Origin: Pararhizobium sp. | Lineage (GTDB): Bacteria; Pseudomonadota; Alphaproteobacteria; Rhizobiales; Rhizobiaceae | Direction: 5' to 3' | DNA length: 64,000 nt | Assembly: GCA_017794825.1 (NCBI GenBank) | Contig: CP051237.1 | Location: forward strand, 1,984,001-2,048,000 | In this document: positions 35,450 through 44,500 of the stretch, in pieces | Layout of the letters: each line of letters opens with the position of its first letter | Position numbering within the stretch: the stretch's first letter is position 1 | Translations under genes and position numbers: made by a program | The notes under the pieces: model-generated | The model's input: the letters and a program-made list of their open reading frames with translations, nothing else | What the model was told of the DNA's origin: nothing | The model's database searches: none

Positions 35450-36706
35450 TTACACCTCTGCCGGCCAGGGCCAGCTTCCGTCGAGCGGCAGATCCCGCAT
35501 TTCCCAGTCGATGCCGACCTCCGGCATCAGCTTCAGGAAGGGGTCGGGGTCGAGTTCCTCGACATTGACCATGGTCTTCGGCTTCCAAACGCCGCTCGCC
35601 ATCAAACGCGCAGCAGTGATGACCGGAACGCCGGTCGAATAGGAGATCGACTGGCTTCCAACCTCGCGGAAGTTTTCTTCGTGATCGCAGCTCGACCAGA
35701 TGAAGATCCTGCGCTCCTCGCCGTCCTTCATGCCGCGTATATCGGCCCCGATGCAGATCTTGCCTGTATAGCCGGCCGCAAGCGACGCCGGATCGGGCAG
35801 CAGCGCCTTGATGACCCGATTGGGCGCGACCTTCACGCCGTCGACCTCGATCGGGATCGACGAGGTCAGCCCCAGATTGTCGAGGACGTCGAAAACCTTG
35901 AGATAATGTTCGCCAAAGCCCATCCAGAAGCCGATATGCGGCGTGTCGGGGAAATTGACAGCAAGCGACTGCAGTTCGTCATGCCCCATGGAATAAACGC
36001 GATGGCGGCCGACCTCCGGCAACTTGACCTCCATGGAAGCGGAATGGTGCGGGATCGTTTCCCAGCGGCCGTTCTCCCAGGTGATCACGTCCTCCTTGAT
36101 TTCGCGCAGGTTCACGTCGGCGTCGAAATTGGTTGCGAAGTAAAGGCCGTGGCTGCCGGCGTTCACATCGATGATGTCGATGGAGGCGATGGAGTCGAAA
36201 CAATGCTTGCGCGCGTGGGCGCAAAAGATGTTGACGACGCCGGGATCGAATCCCATGCCAAGCAACGCGCTGGCGCCCCGTGCGGCGAACTTTTCGCGCC
36301 GCGGCCACTCAATGCGCTCGTACCAGTTGGGCGGAATGTTTTCGACGAACTCGTCTTCGGCGAGAGCGGTGTCGAGATAGTCCACTCCGGTGTCGATGCA
36401 GGCGTCCAGGATCGCGGCGTTGCAATAGGGCGAGGCGACGTTGAGCACCAGTCCGGCGTCGAGTTCGCGGATCAGCGAGGCGACCGACATGGCGCTTCGA
36501 GCGTCGACGGTCCGTGTCGCGACCAGTTGCTGGTCACCGGAAGAAGACCAGCGTTCATGGACTTCGCCGGCAATGCGTTCCAGTTTTTCGGCGTTTCTGG
36601 CGGCAAGCGTGATTGCTCCAAAATCGTTGCGGAACTGGGCCGCCTTGTTGACGGTCACCTGACCTACGCCGCCTGCTCCGATAATCAGCAGGTTCGGTTT
36701 CGCCAT
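35450..36706 (-). CDS. carboxy(nor)spermidine dehydrogenase (saccharopine dehydrogenase family)
   Basis: A 418-residue NADPH enzyme joining aspartate semialdehyde to putrescine or diaminopropane. The Rossmann motif is LLIIGAGGVGQVTVNKAAQF. Family features follow: VLNVASPYCNAAILDACIDT, GVDYLDTALAED and GMGFDPGVVNIFCAHA. Its partner is the adjacent nspC. It lies 14 bases after pyrE, so polyamine and pyrimidine genes look cotranscribed. Confidence 0.92.
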   Translation of the reverse strand: MAKPNLLIIGAGGVGQVTVNKAAQFRNDFGAITLAARNAEKLERIAGEVHERWSSSGDQQLVATRTVDARSAMSVASLIRELDAGLVLNVASPYCNAAILDACIDTGVDYLDTALAEDEFVENIPPNWYERIEWPRREKFAARGASALLGMGFDPGVVNIFCAHARKHCFDSIASIDIIDVNAGSHGLYFATNFDADVNLREIKEDVITWENGRWETIPHHSASMEVKLPEVGRHRVYSMGHDELQSLAVNFPDTPHIGFWMGFGEHYLKVFDVLDNLGLTSSIPIEVDGVKVAPNRVIKALLPDPASLAAGYTGKICIGADIRGMKDGEERRIFIWSSCDHEENFREVGSQSISYSTGVPVITAARLMASGVWKPKTMVNVEELDPDPFLKLMPEVGIDWEMRDLPLDGSWPWPAEV

Positions 36707-36720
36707 TCAATCGTCTCCGT

Positions 36721-37425
36721 TCAGTCCTTGTCCTTCGGCAGTTCGGTTATGCCGCCATTCTTCGCCGACCAGGCGAGCGGCCCGTTGAGAAAGGCCTCGA
36801 CTTCGGTCAGCGTTTTCTCGTCGAAGTAGCCCTTCTCACGCGAGAGGGCCAGCACGTCCCACCAGGTGGCGAGATAGTGCAGCGTCATGCCGTGGTCCTT
36901 CAGCCGTTGCGGCGCTTCGGGGAAGATATCGTAGTAGAAAATGGCGAAGGTGTGCTCGATGGTCGCGCCCGCCTCGCGTATCGCGTCGGCGAACTTGATC
37001 TTGCTTCCGCCGTCGGTCGTCAGATCCTCGACCAAAATCACGCGGCTGCCTTCCGGCATGCTGCCCTCGATGCGGGCGTCGCGACCGAAGCCCTTCGGTT
37101 TCTTGCGCACATATTGCATGGGCAGCCCCATGCGTTCGGAAATCCATGCGGCGAACGGTATGCCGGCTGTTTCACCGCCCGCGACGCTGTCGAACTGCTC
37201 GAAACCTGCATCGCGCAGGATGGTGGCGACGGAGAAATCCATGATCGCGGAGCGGATGCGCGGATAGGAGATCAGCTTGCGGCAGTCGATATAGACCGGG
37301 CTCGCGAGCCCCGAGGTAAAGGTATAAGGCTCATCGGCGCGAAAATGCACCGCCTTAATCTCGATGAGCATCTGGGCGACGAGTTTCGAGACCTGTCCGG
37401 ACTCGGGAAATGCATTGGAAAACAT
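36721..37425 (-). CDS. pyrE: orotate phosphoribosyltransferase
   Basis: A 234-residue type I phosphoribosyltransferase making OMP from orotate and PRPP. The PRPP motif is [15 protein letters not shown]. The flexible loop reads [17 protein letters not shown], and the N-terminal [20 protein letters not shown] is PyrE-specific. A GAGGA precedes the start. It follows pyrC by 27 bases in the same direction. Confidence 0.94.
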   Translation of the reverse strand: MFSNAFPESGQVSKLVAQMLIEIKAVHFRADEPYTFTSGLASPVYIDCRKLISYPRIRSAIMDFSVATILRDAGFEQFDSVAGGETAGIPFAAWISERMGLPMQYVRKKPKGFGRDARIEGSMPEGSRVILVEDLTTDGGSKIKFADAIREAGATIEHTFAIFYYDIFPEAPQRLKDHGMTLHYLATWWDVLALSREKGYFDEKTLTEVEAFLNGPLAWSAKNGGITELPKDKD

Positions 37426-37452
37426 GCGGGCAATCCTCTTGAAATCAGGCTA

Positions 37453-38499
37453 TCAGGCGCGCGGCTCCACGTCCCAGTAAAGCGGCGTTTTCGGGTCAAA
37501 CAGGGTGACCGGCCCAGCGCCGGTCTCGATTTTTTCCGGGTAAGCAACCGGCGCGTCGCGGCGTATGAACCTGATCTTCTCCTCATTTGGAGGCAGGCGA
37601 TAAAAGGCTGGACCGTTGAGCGAGACGAAAGCCTCGAGCCGATCGAGCGCCTTTTCCTCTTCGAAGACATGGGCGAGGCAGGACAGCGTGTTGGTCGCAG
37701 AAAAGACACCTGCGCAACCGCAGGCGCACTCCTTCGCCGGATCGACATGCGGGGCGGAATCAGTGCCCAGGAAGAAACGCGGATTGCCCGAAACCGCCGC
37801 CGCGCGAAGCGCGAGGCGATGCTCTTCGCGCTTGGCGACCGGCAGGCAGTAATAGTGCGGCCGAATGCCGCCGACGAGAATGTCGTTGCGGTTGATGATC
37901 AAATGATGCGTCGTAATTGTGCCGGCGACGCCGTCAGCCGCGTCGCGCACATAGTCGACGCCCTGGCTGGTCGTAACGTGCTCCAGCACGATCCTCAGAC
38001 CTGGAATGCGCTGGCGCAGCGGCTCGAGCACCCGGTCAAGGAAGACAGCTTCCCGGTCGAAGATATCGACCGCAGGATCGGTCACCTCGCCGTGGCAGCA
38101 GAGCGGCACGCCGGCTTCCGCCATACGCTCCAGCACCGGATAGACCTTCTCGATGTCACGCACGCCGCTCTGGGAATTGGTTGTCGCGCCCGCCGGATAA
38201 AGCTTGACCGCTGTGATCACACCGGATGCATGGGCCGCGACGACATCCTCGGCGTCGGTCGTCTCGGTCAGATACAGCGTCATCAGCGGGGCGAAGCGAT
38301 GACCTGCCGGCAAGGCGTCCATGATGCGGGCGCGATAAGCCTCTGCAGCGGCGCTGTCGACGACCGGAGGCACGAGATTGGGCATGATGATGGCGCGACC
38401 GAAATGCGCGCTGGTGTGCGGCAGGACGGCCTGCAACATTGCTCCGTCGCGTAGGTGAAGATGCCAGTCGTCAGGACGGCGGATCTCGATCTGCTGCAT
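37453..38499 (-). CDS. pyrC: dihydroorotase, PyrC type
   Basis: A 348-residue zinc enzyme of pyrimidine synthesis. It shows the metal ligands in [13 protein letters not shown], the carbamylated lysine in [36 protein letters not shown] and the C-terminal catalytic Asp in LGTDSAPH. Length is that of the short, active class (as in E. coli PyrC). It is the first gene of the probable pyrC-pyrE-carboxyspermidine operon. Confidence 0.95.
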   Translation of the reverse strand: MQQIEIRRPDDWHLHLRDGAMLQAVLPHTSAHFGRAIIMPNLVPPVVDSAAAEAYRARIMDALPAGHRFAPLMTLYLTETTDAEDVVAAHASGVITAVKLYPAGATTNSQSGVRDIEKVYPVLERMAEAGVPLCCHGEVTDPAVDIFDREAVFLDRVLEPLRQRIPGLRIVLEHVTTSQGVDYVRDAADGVAGTITTHHLIINRNDILVGGIRPHYYCLPVAKREEHRLALRAAAVSGNPRFFLGTDSAPHVDPAKECACGCAGVFSATNTLSCLAHVFEEEKALDRLEAFVSLNGPAFYRLPPNEEKIRFIRRDAPVAYPEKIETGAGPVTLFDPKTPLYWDVEPRA

Positions 38500-38613
38500 G
38501 GGCTGCCTCGTCGGTGTCGCCGGGCCTGATTACAGGGATTCCCGCGCAAGGGCCAGTGCAGCGATGTCCAAGGCCGGAATGTTTCTGTGAAAACTGGCGT
38601 CGAAGACGGCGGT

Positions 38614-40029
38614 TCAGCTTTTGGTTTGCTTGAACGCTTCCAGGGCGCGCTCGCGAGACCCTTTCAGATCGACGATCGGTTCGGGATAGGTTTCGCCCAG
38701 CTTCACGCCTGCTTTTTCCAGTACATCGTCCGGCGCCTCCCAGGGGTTGAACAGCCACTTGTCCGGCATATCCTTGAGTTCCGGAACCCAACGGCGCGTG
38801 TAATGGCCCTTTCCATCGAATTTCTGGCCCTGCAGCACGGGATTGAAAACCCGGAAATAGGGCGCGGCGTCCGCGCCGCATCCGGCCACCCACTGCCAGC
38901 TGGCCGAATTGTTTGCGAGATCCGCATCCACCAGACAATCCCAGAACCAGGCCTCGCCCTCGCGCCAGTGCAGGAGCAGGTTCTTTACCAGAAATGAGCC
39001 CACGACCATACGGATGCGATTATGCATGTAGCCGGTTTGCCACAATTCACGCATGCCGGCGTCGACAATCGGAACGCCGGTTTGTCCGCGCCGCCAGGCG
39101 CGCAGGCGCTCAGCGTCCTTGTCCCACGGGAAATCATCGAACTTTTCCTGCAGGTTTTTCACCGGCAGATCGGAGAAGTGGTAGAGCAAGGAATAGGAGA
39201 ATTCCCGCCAGGCAAGTTCGCTGAGAAAATTGTCGACATCCGCGCCCTCGCCGCTGTTCCTGACTGCGTACCAGGCGCTGTTGGGAGAGATTTCGCCGTA
39301 ATGCAGGTGCGGTGATAGGCGCGAGACATTGTCCCGGTCCGGAAAGTTTCGTCCCGACTTGTAGCCCTTCAGCCCGTTATCGAGGAAATCTTCCAGGCGT
39401 TGCGAAGCCGCATCCTCGCCGACATCCCAATGTTCCATCATCGCCTCGCCCCAGTCGCGCTTCGGGAGGAGGCCGAGTTCATCCAGCGTAACGGCCATTG
39501 CGTCGTCTTCCGCTCGCGCCAGCGTCAGATCCGGCTTATCTAGAGGCTTGCGAGGCGCGGCGGCTGCAAGGCAGCCCTTCTTGTAAAAAGGCGTGAAGAC
39601 GCGATACGGATCGCCATCGTCCTTGAGCACCTCCCAGGGCTCCCACAGCAGCGATCCGTTGTCGCTTGCGACATTGACGCCCGCTTCCTGCAGATCCGCC
39701 TTGATGGCCTTGTCACGCGCGATGCGCCACGGCTCATAGCATCGGTTCCAGTGAACGGACACGGCGTCGTGCTTGCGGGCGAGATCAGGGATGATCTTTG
39801 CCGCGTCGCCCCGATACAGGCGCAGCTTGTTCCCCATACTGTCATTCAGGGCTTTCAGCGAATGATGCAGCCAGCATAGGCTTGCGGCGCCGGGCTTCCA
39901 GTCTCCAGCGGTCTGGAGATCCATCACGTAGACAGGAATGACGGAACCTCTCTCGGCTGCGGCGCAGAGCGCCGGATTGTCGGCCAGCCGCAGGTCCTGC
40001 CGGAACCAGAATATCACCGTATCGACCAT
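38614..40029 (-). CDS. phrB: deoxyribodipyrimidine photo-lyase, class I
   Basis: A 471-residue blue-light DNA repair enzyme. The N-terminal antenna domain begins VIFWFRQDLRLADNPALCAA. The FAD domain contains LSPHLHYGEISP, WRGQTGVPIVDAGMRELWQT, GYMHNRIRMVVGSFLVKNLL and NNSASWQWVAGCGADAAPYF with the electron-chain tryptophans. I start at ATG 40029, with AAAGGA upstream; a longer frame has no family support. It follows an SDR gene by 16 bases. Confidence 0.94.
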   Translation of the reverse strand: MVDTVIFWFRQDLRLADNPALCAAAERGSVIPVYVMDLQTAGDWKPGAASLCWLHHSLKALNDSMGNKLRLYRGDAAKIIPDLARKHDAVSVHWNRCYEPWRIARDKAIKADLQEAGVNVASDNGSLLWEPWEVLKDDGDPYRVFTPFYKKGCLAAAAPRKPLDKPDLTLARAEDDAMAVTLDELGLLPKRDWGEAMMEHWDVGEDAASQRLEDFLDNGLKGYKSGRNFPDRDNVSRLSPHLHYGEISPNSAWYAVRNSGEGADVDNFLSELAWREFSYSLLYHFSDLPVKNLQEKFDDFPWDKDAERLRAWRRGQTGVPIVDAGMRELWQTGYMHNRIRMVVGSFLVKNLLLHWREGEAWFWDCLVDADLANNSASWQWVAGCGADAAPYFRVFNPVLQGQKFDGKGHYTRRWVPELKDMPDKWLFNPWEAPDDVLEKAGVKLGETYPEPIVDLKGSRERALEAFKQTKS

Positions 40030-40045
40030 TGTGTCCTTTCTGTCG

Positions 40046-40804
40046 TCACGCCGGTATCTTTTTGCCGGCCCAGTCGAAACAACCGCCGCTGTCGGACGGT
40101 TCCAGCCCTGCGATGACATCCAGCAGTTTCCCTGCCGCGAATTCCGGCGAAAACAGCCTGTCTTCGGGAACCGACTTCCGGAAGGGCCGCGACAATGCGC
40201 TGTCGACGGTTCCCGGATGCAGGCCGACGATGATGGATTGCGGATTACGCCGTGCAAGTTCGATGCTGGCCGTACGAATGATCATATTCAATGCGGACTT
40301 TGACGCCCGGTAGGCGTACCAGCCGCCGAGCCTGTTGTCGGAGATACTGCCCACCCGCGCGGAAAGGGCCGCAATCGTGTAAGGACGCCGTCGATGCATC
40401 AATGGCGCAAGACGACTGACAATCATGGCAGGCAGCACGGTATTGACAGCGAACAGACGCTGGAGCTGCGCGGCGTCGAGATCGCGCAGGCTTTTCTCCG
40501 GCGCGATACCTTCCTCATGGAGAATGCCGGTCGCTATGACAACGAGATCAGGCGGATCGGGGGCTGCAACAGCACGGCAGGTCTCCTGAACAGAAATCGC
40601 GTCATCCGGATCATAGATCAGACCCTTCGCCGGGGTGCGAACACTATCAATGCTGCGCGACACGGCGACGACCACGCTGTCGGCGTATCGATCCGCTATG
40701 GCGTTCACAAATGCAGAGCCGATCGCGCCGGACGCGCCGAAAACGACTGCCTTTGCGATCGTATTATGCGAGGCGATGACCCATACCCTTCCGACGTCTT
40801 GCAC
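40046..40804 (-). CDS. short-chain dehydrogenase/reductase (CsgA/C-factor-like)
   Basis: A 252-residue SDR. The dinucleotide motif is VVFGASGAIGSAF (TGxxxGxG variant), followed by LVVIATGILHEEG. The catalytic triad is represented by LSARVGSISDN and WYAYRASKSALN (Tyr-x3-Lys). It resembles C-factor-like SDRs often found next to photolyases. The GTG start at 40804 is tentative; GGGAG lies only three bases upstream. Confidence 0.8.
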   Translation of the reverse strand: MQDVGRVWVIASHNTIAKAVVFGASGAIGSAFVNAIADRYADSVVVAVSRSIDSVRTPAKGLIYDPDDAISVQETCRAVAAPDPPDLVVIATGILHEEGIAPEKSLRDLDAAQLQRLFAVNTVLPAMIVSRLAPLMHRRRPYTIAALSARVGSISDNRLGGWYAYRASKSALNMIIRTASIELARRNPQSIIVGLHPGTVDSALSRPFRKSVPEDRLFSPEFAAGKLLDVIAGLEPSDSGGCFDWAGKKIPA

Positions 40805-40842
40805 GTTCTCCCGGCTGTGTACGTCGAAAGGGCGCTGCTGGA

Positions 40843-41436
40843 TCAGCGCCAGTCGTGATCCCGGGCAACAATTGCGAAGCGATCCGCGAGTTCCGCAAGG
40901 GCGACGTCATGCAGCGTCTGCGAGCCAATCACGCCGCCTATGCCGTCCGGCAGGTCCCGCGTGGCGCAGGCGCGGGCGTCGATCGTCACGCGGTATCCGC
41001 GGTCGAGCGCCGCGCGCGCCGTGGAGCTCACGCACATATGGGTCATGAAACCGATAAGTATCAGTTCCGTTTTTCCCGCGTCTTCAAGCAGGTCTGCAAG
41101 CGTCGTCGCAGCGAAGGCGTTGGGCAATCCCTTTTCGACAACGGCTTCGCTCTCATGCGGAGCAACAGACCCAATGAACGCGCCGCGATGGGCGTCGCGA
41201 TCAAAAAGACTGCCGGTCCGGCCCTTGTGGGCGACGTGAATCACCGGGCGACCGGCCTTCCGCATCTTCTCCAGAAGCGACGCCGCCTGATCGACCGCTT
41301 CCTCGCATCCCGTCACGGCGATCGGGCCTTGCGCATACTCGTTCTGCATATCGATGAGAACCAGGCTCGCCGCCTCAAGTCGCGGTGGTTCGAGATTTGC
41401 TCCCGCGAGTTCGAGCAGCGTCTTGGGTGCGGTCAT
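40843..41436 (-). CDS. isochorismatase-like cysteine hydrolase
   Basis: A 197-residue cysteine hydrolase. The catalytic triad sits in VLIDMQNEY (Asp), VVEKGLPNAF (Lys) and IGFMTHMCVSSTARAALDRG (Cys). ATG 41436 is supported by GGAGG; the longer frame to 41469 is unlikely. Family members hydrolyse amides such as nicotinamide or biuret, or act on isochorismate. The substrate is unknown. It heads the small operon with the SDR and photolyase. Confidence 0.85.
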   Translation of the reverse strand: MTAPKTLLELAGANLEPPRLEAASLVLIDMQNEYAQGPIAVTGCEEAVDQAASLLEKMRKAGRPVIHVAHKGRTGSLFDRDAHRGAFIGSVAPHESEAVVEKGLPNAFAATTLADLLEDAGKTELILIGFMTHMCVSSTARAALDRGYRVTIDARACATRDLPDGIGGVIGSQTLHDVALAELADRFAIVARDHDWR

Positions 41437-41500
41437 GATGCGTTTCCTCCGGTGGTTCCGAACGAGCAATACAGATACTGGAGATCAGATTATACGCCAA

Positions 41501-41529
41501 AAGAAAAGAGCGCTCCGGAGAGCGCCCTT
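41501..41529 (-). terminator. rho-independent terminator of the autotransporter gene
   Basis: GCGCTC and GAGCGC pair over CGGA with three further pairs past a mismatch. On the minus strand the stem is followed by TTTTCTTTT. It lies 38 bp past the autotransporter stop. A second GC dyad (41537-41552) precedes it. Confidence 0.75.
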
Positions 41530-41566
41530 GAAAGTCCCGGACCGAGGTCCGGCGTGGCATTGAGAC

Positions 41567-44500
41567 TTACCAGCTGTAGCGTACGCCCAGCGTTCCGTTG
41601 CCGGCCCAGTACTCGTCGGCGAAGATGTAGTTCGCCTGACCGTAGACGGACCAGCTGTTGGCCGCATTGTACCAGTTGAAGCCGGCGCCGACTTCTCCGA
41701 ATACGCCGGAGATATCGTCCTGGAGCGCAAGGCCGGCGATAACTGCCGAATTGTCGCCCAGGAATTCGCCGCCGACGTAGGCGTTGATGTACGGGTCAAG
41801 CTTGCCGTTGCCGACAATCATGGTCGTTCCGAGACGGCCACCGATCTTGCCGCGCAGGCTGTCGCCGTCCTCGACCTGGACGCTCGTGCCTAGCACAGAC
41901 AGATCGTCAACACTGGAGTTGACATAGGCGAGGCTTGCAACCGGCTCGATGTAGTAGCCGCTGGCGTTGGTGAAGCGGTATCCGCCTTCGATGCGACCAC
42001 CAAGGTTCAGGATGTCCGTCGAAGCCTGGGCTCCACCGACCGAGAAGTCGGCTGTCAGGAAGTCCGCCTTGAACAGGGCGTCGATGTAGCCGGGGCCATT
42101 GACCCAGGTGGCGTAGATACCCGCCATGCCGCCGTCGATGGTGGCTTCATCGCCGAGACCGGAAAACTCAACCGAGTTGGTTACGTATCCGCCCATCAGA
42201 CCAAGAACCAGCGTGCTGCCGTTGTTCATGTGGAAAGCGTGATCGACGCCGCCCTCGATGCCCCAGAGCGTCTCGTTGTAATCCGTGTTGAAGGACACGA
42301 ACTGACCCGGGAAGGCTTCGAAAGACTCACTGCCCTCACTTTCCGCATACTGGCCGATACCGCGGATCCAGACGCCGTTGTCGTTGTTGTTGACAGCAGG
42401 CGCTGCGGGCGGAGGCGCTGCCTCGATGAAGTCGGCGTTGGCCGTCGAGACGCCCGTACCCGTGGAGCCGTAGATCTCACGCAGGTCGCTGGAGCGGTCG
42501 ATGTAGCCATCGGCCGTCGTGTGCCACATGTTCTGGGCGATGCTGGCCGCCTGGGCGAACATGTAGGCGCTGGAGTCTGCGTAGGATGCCAGGACCCAGG
42601 CCTTGGCGTCCGGTGCGAAGCCCGGCGTAAACTGAGCCGGTCCTCCGGGTGAGTCGAGGAACAGGTCGTAGGAGAAGAGACCCGTGTCGATCGGACCGCC
42701 AGCCAACTCGAAGTCGCCGAGATCGGTGTTGCCGGAGAGTACGCCAATGACCGGGATACCGACCGGGTTGTAGGCGCCGAAGCCGCCGACATTGTTGACG
42801 GAGACTTGCGTCTGTCCGTCGACATCACCGGTGATGACCAGGATATCGGATGATGAAGTCCCGACACCGCCGAGTTCGGCGTCAACCGCGAGCCGGCTAC
42901 CCGGATTGCCGTTGAAGTTGCCAACAACGACCGTGGTGTCTCCGATACCGGAACCGTAGACCGGGATCGTGACAAGTCCATAGTCGGACGTGCCGTTGAC
43001 CATGCTGACAAGGCCGGAGTTGTTGAAGTCGTCGATGCCGAACAGAGGACCGCCGAAGCTGGTCAGGCCGTTGACATAGATCGCTCCGGAGTTGTTGACG
43101 ATGCTGTCGCCACCCGCGCTTGCGAAGGAGAACAGTGTCAGGCCGTCGGTTTCGATCACGCCGCTGTTGTCGAGGATGGCGTCACCGTTGAACGCCCAGA
43201 TATTGTTAAAGCCTTCCGTGGCCCAATATCCGGAGTTGTCGACCATGGTACCGCCGCCGAAGCTGATCAGGTTCATGTTGCCGTAGACGGCGCCTGCGTT
43301 GTTCACAGCAACGTCGCTTCCGGCCAGGATCGAGATGGCGTTGTCGTCCCAGAAGCCGTCATCGCTCATGATCACGCCGTTGACGCCGTTGTTGACCGTC
43401 GCCGCGCCATCGGTGCCGACGAAGACAACCGGCTCGAAGAAGGAACCTTCCCCGCGCAGCAGTCCGTCGGAGGTAACGGTGACATTGTTGTCGCCGAGAA
43501 CCGAGAAGCTGGTGATCGTCACGGCGCTGCCGTCATCGGCAATGACTTCCGATCCGGTGCCAACCGACACGTTGATGTCGTTCAGTGCGAAGGGGGTGTC
43601 AATCTCGATACCGTTGCCGCCGGCGACCACGGTGGACGTGCCGTCTACCGAGACGTCGATCGTCGAACCGGCGCCGCCGCTCAGTGTGCGGAAGATATCG
43701 ATACCCTCTTCACCGGCATTGATGTCGGCATTCACGTCGACATTGATATTGCCGGCGCCGAAGACCTTGACGATATCGATACCGTCATCGCCTGCGGTGA
43801 TCGCGCCGCCGTCGGAACCGTCGTCTGTGGTGCCGCCGTCGCCGGTAGCGACATTCACGTCGCCATCGGAGAAGATATTGGTGGTTTCGATACCTTCGTA
43901 GGTAGCGCTGATGGCGCTGTTTGCGGTGACGTTGGTATCGCCGTCTCCGAACAGCTTGAAGGTGCTGATGCCATCCGTGCCGGCCGTAATCGGCGCAGCT
44001 GCGCCGGTCGTGATGGAAACATCCCCGTCGGAGAATACACCGACCGTCTGGATGCCTTCATCGCCGGAATTGATGGCTGCTTCGGCATTGATGGTGACGT
44101 TGCCGTCGCCGAACAGCTTCAGCGTATTGATGCCGTCGTCTCCGGCCGTGATCGGAGCATCAACTCCGGTCATGATGGAAACGTTTCCGTCCGAGAAGAC
44201 GCCAACCGTGGAGATGCCGTCATCGCCTGCTCCGATTGCGGAGTTGGCCTCGATCGTCACATCGCCGTCGCCGAAGTACTTCAATGCGCTGATACCGTCA
44301 TCGCCTGCCGTTATCGGAGCTGCAGTTCCGGTGCCGATGATGATGTTGCCGTCATTGAGAAGGCTGAGAACTTCAATGCCCTCGTCGCCGGCATTGATGG
44401 CGGCTTCCGCACCGACTTCGACGTTGCCGTCGCCGAACAGCTTGGACACCTGAATGCCGTCATTGTCGGCTGCCAGAGTACCGTTGAGGCCCGTGTTGAC

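Noticed and set aside
34607..36829. A 740-codon open frame antisense to nspC and the carboxyspermidine dehydrogenase
   Set aside because: It mirrors two well-recognised genes on the other strand, has low-complexity composition typical of GC-rich antisense frames, and no family resemblance.
43683..44437. Tandem repeats considered as a CRISPR array
   Set aside because: The repeats are in frame within the autotransporter gene, have no unique spacers and vary in length by whole codons.
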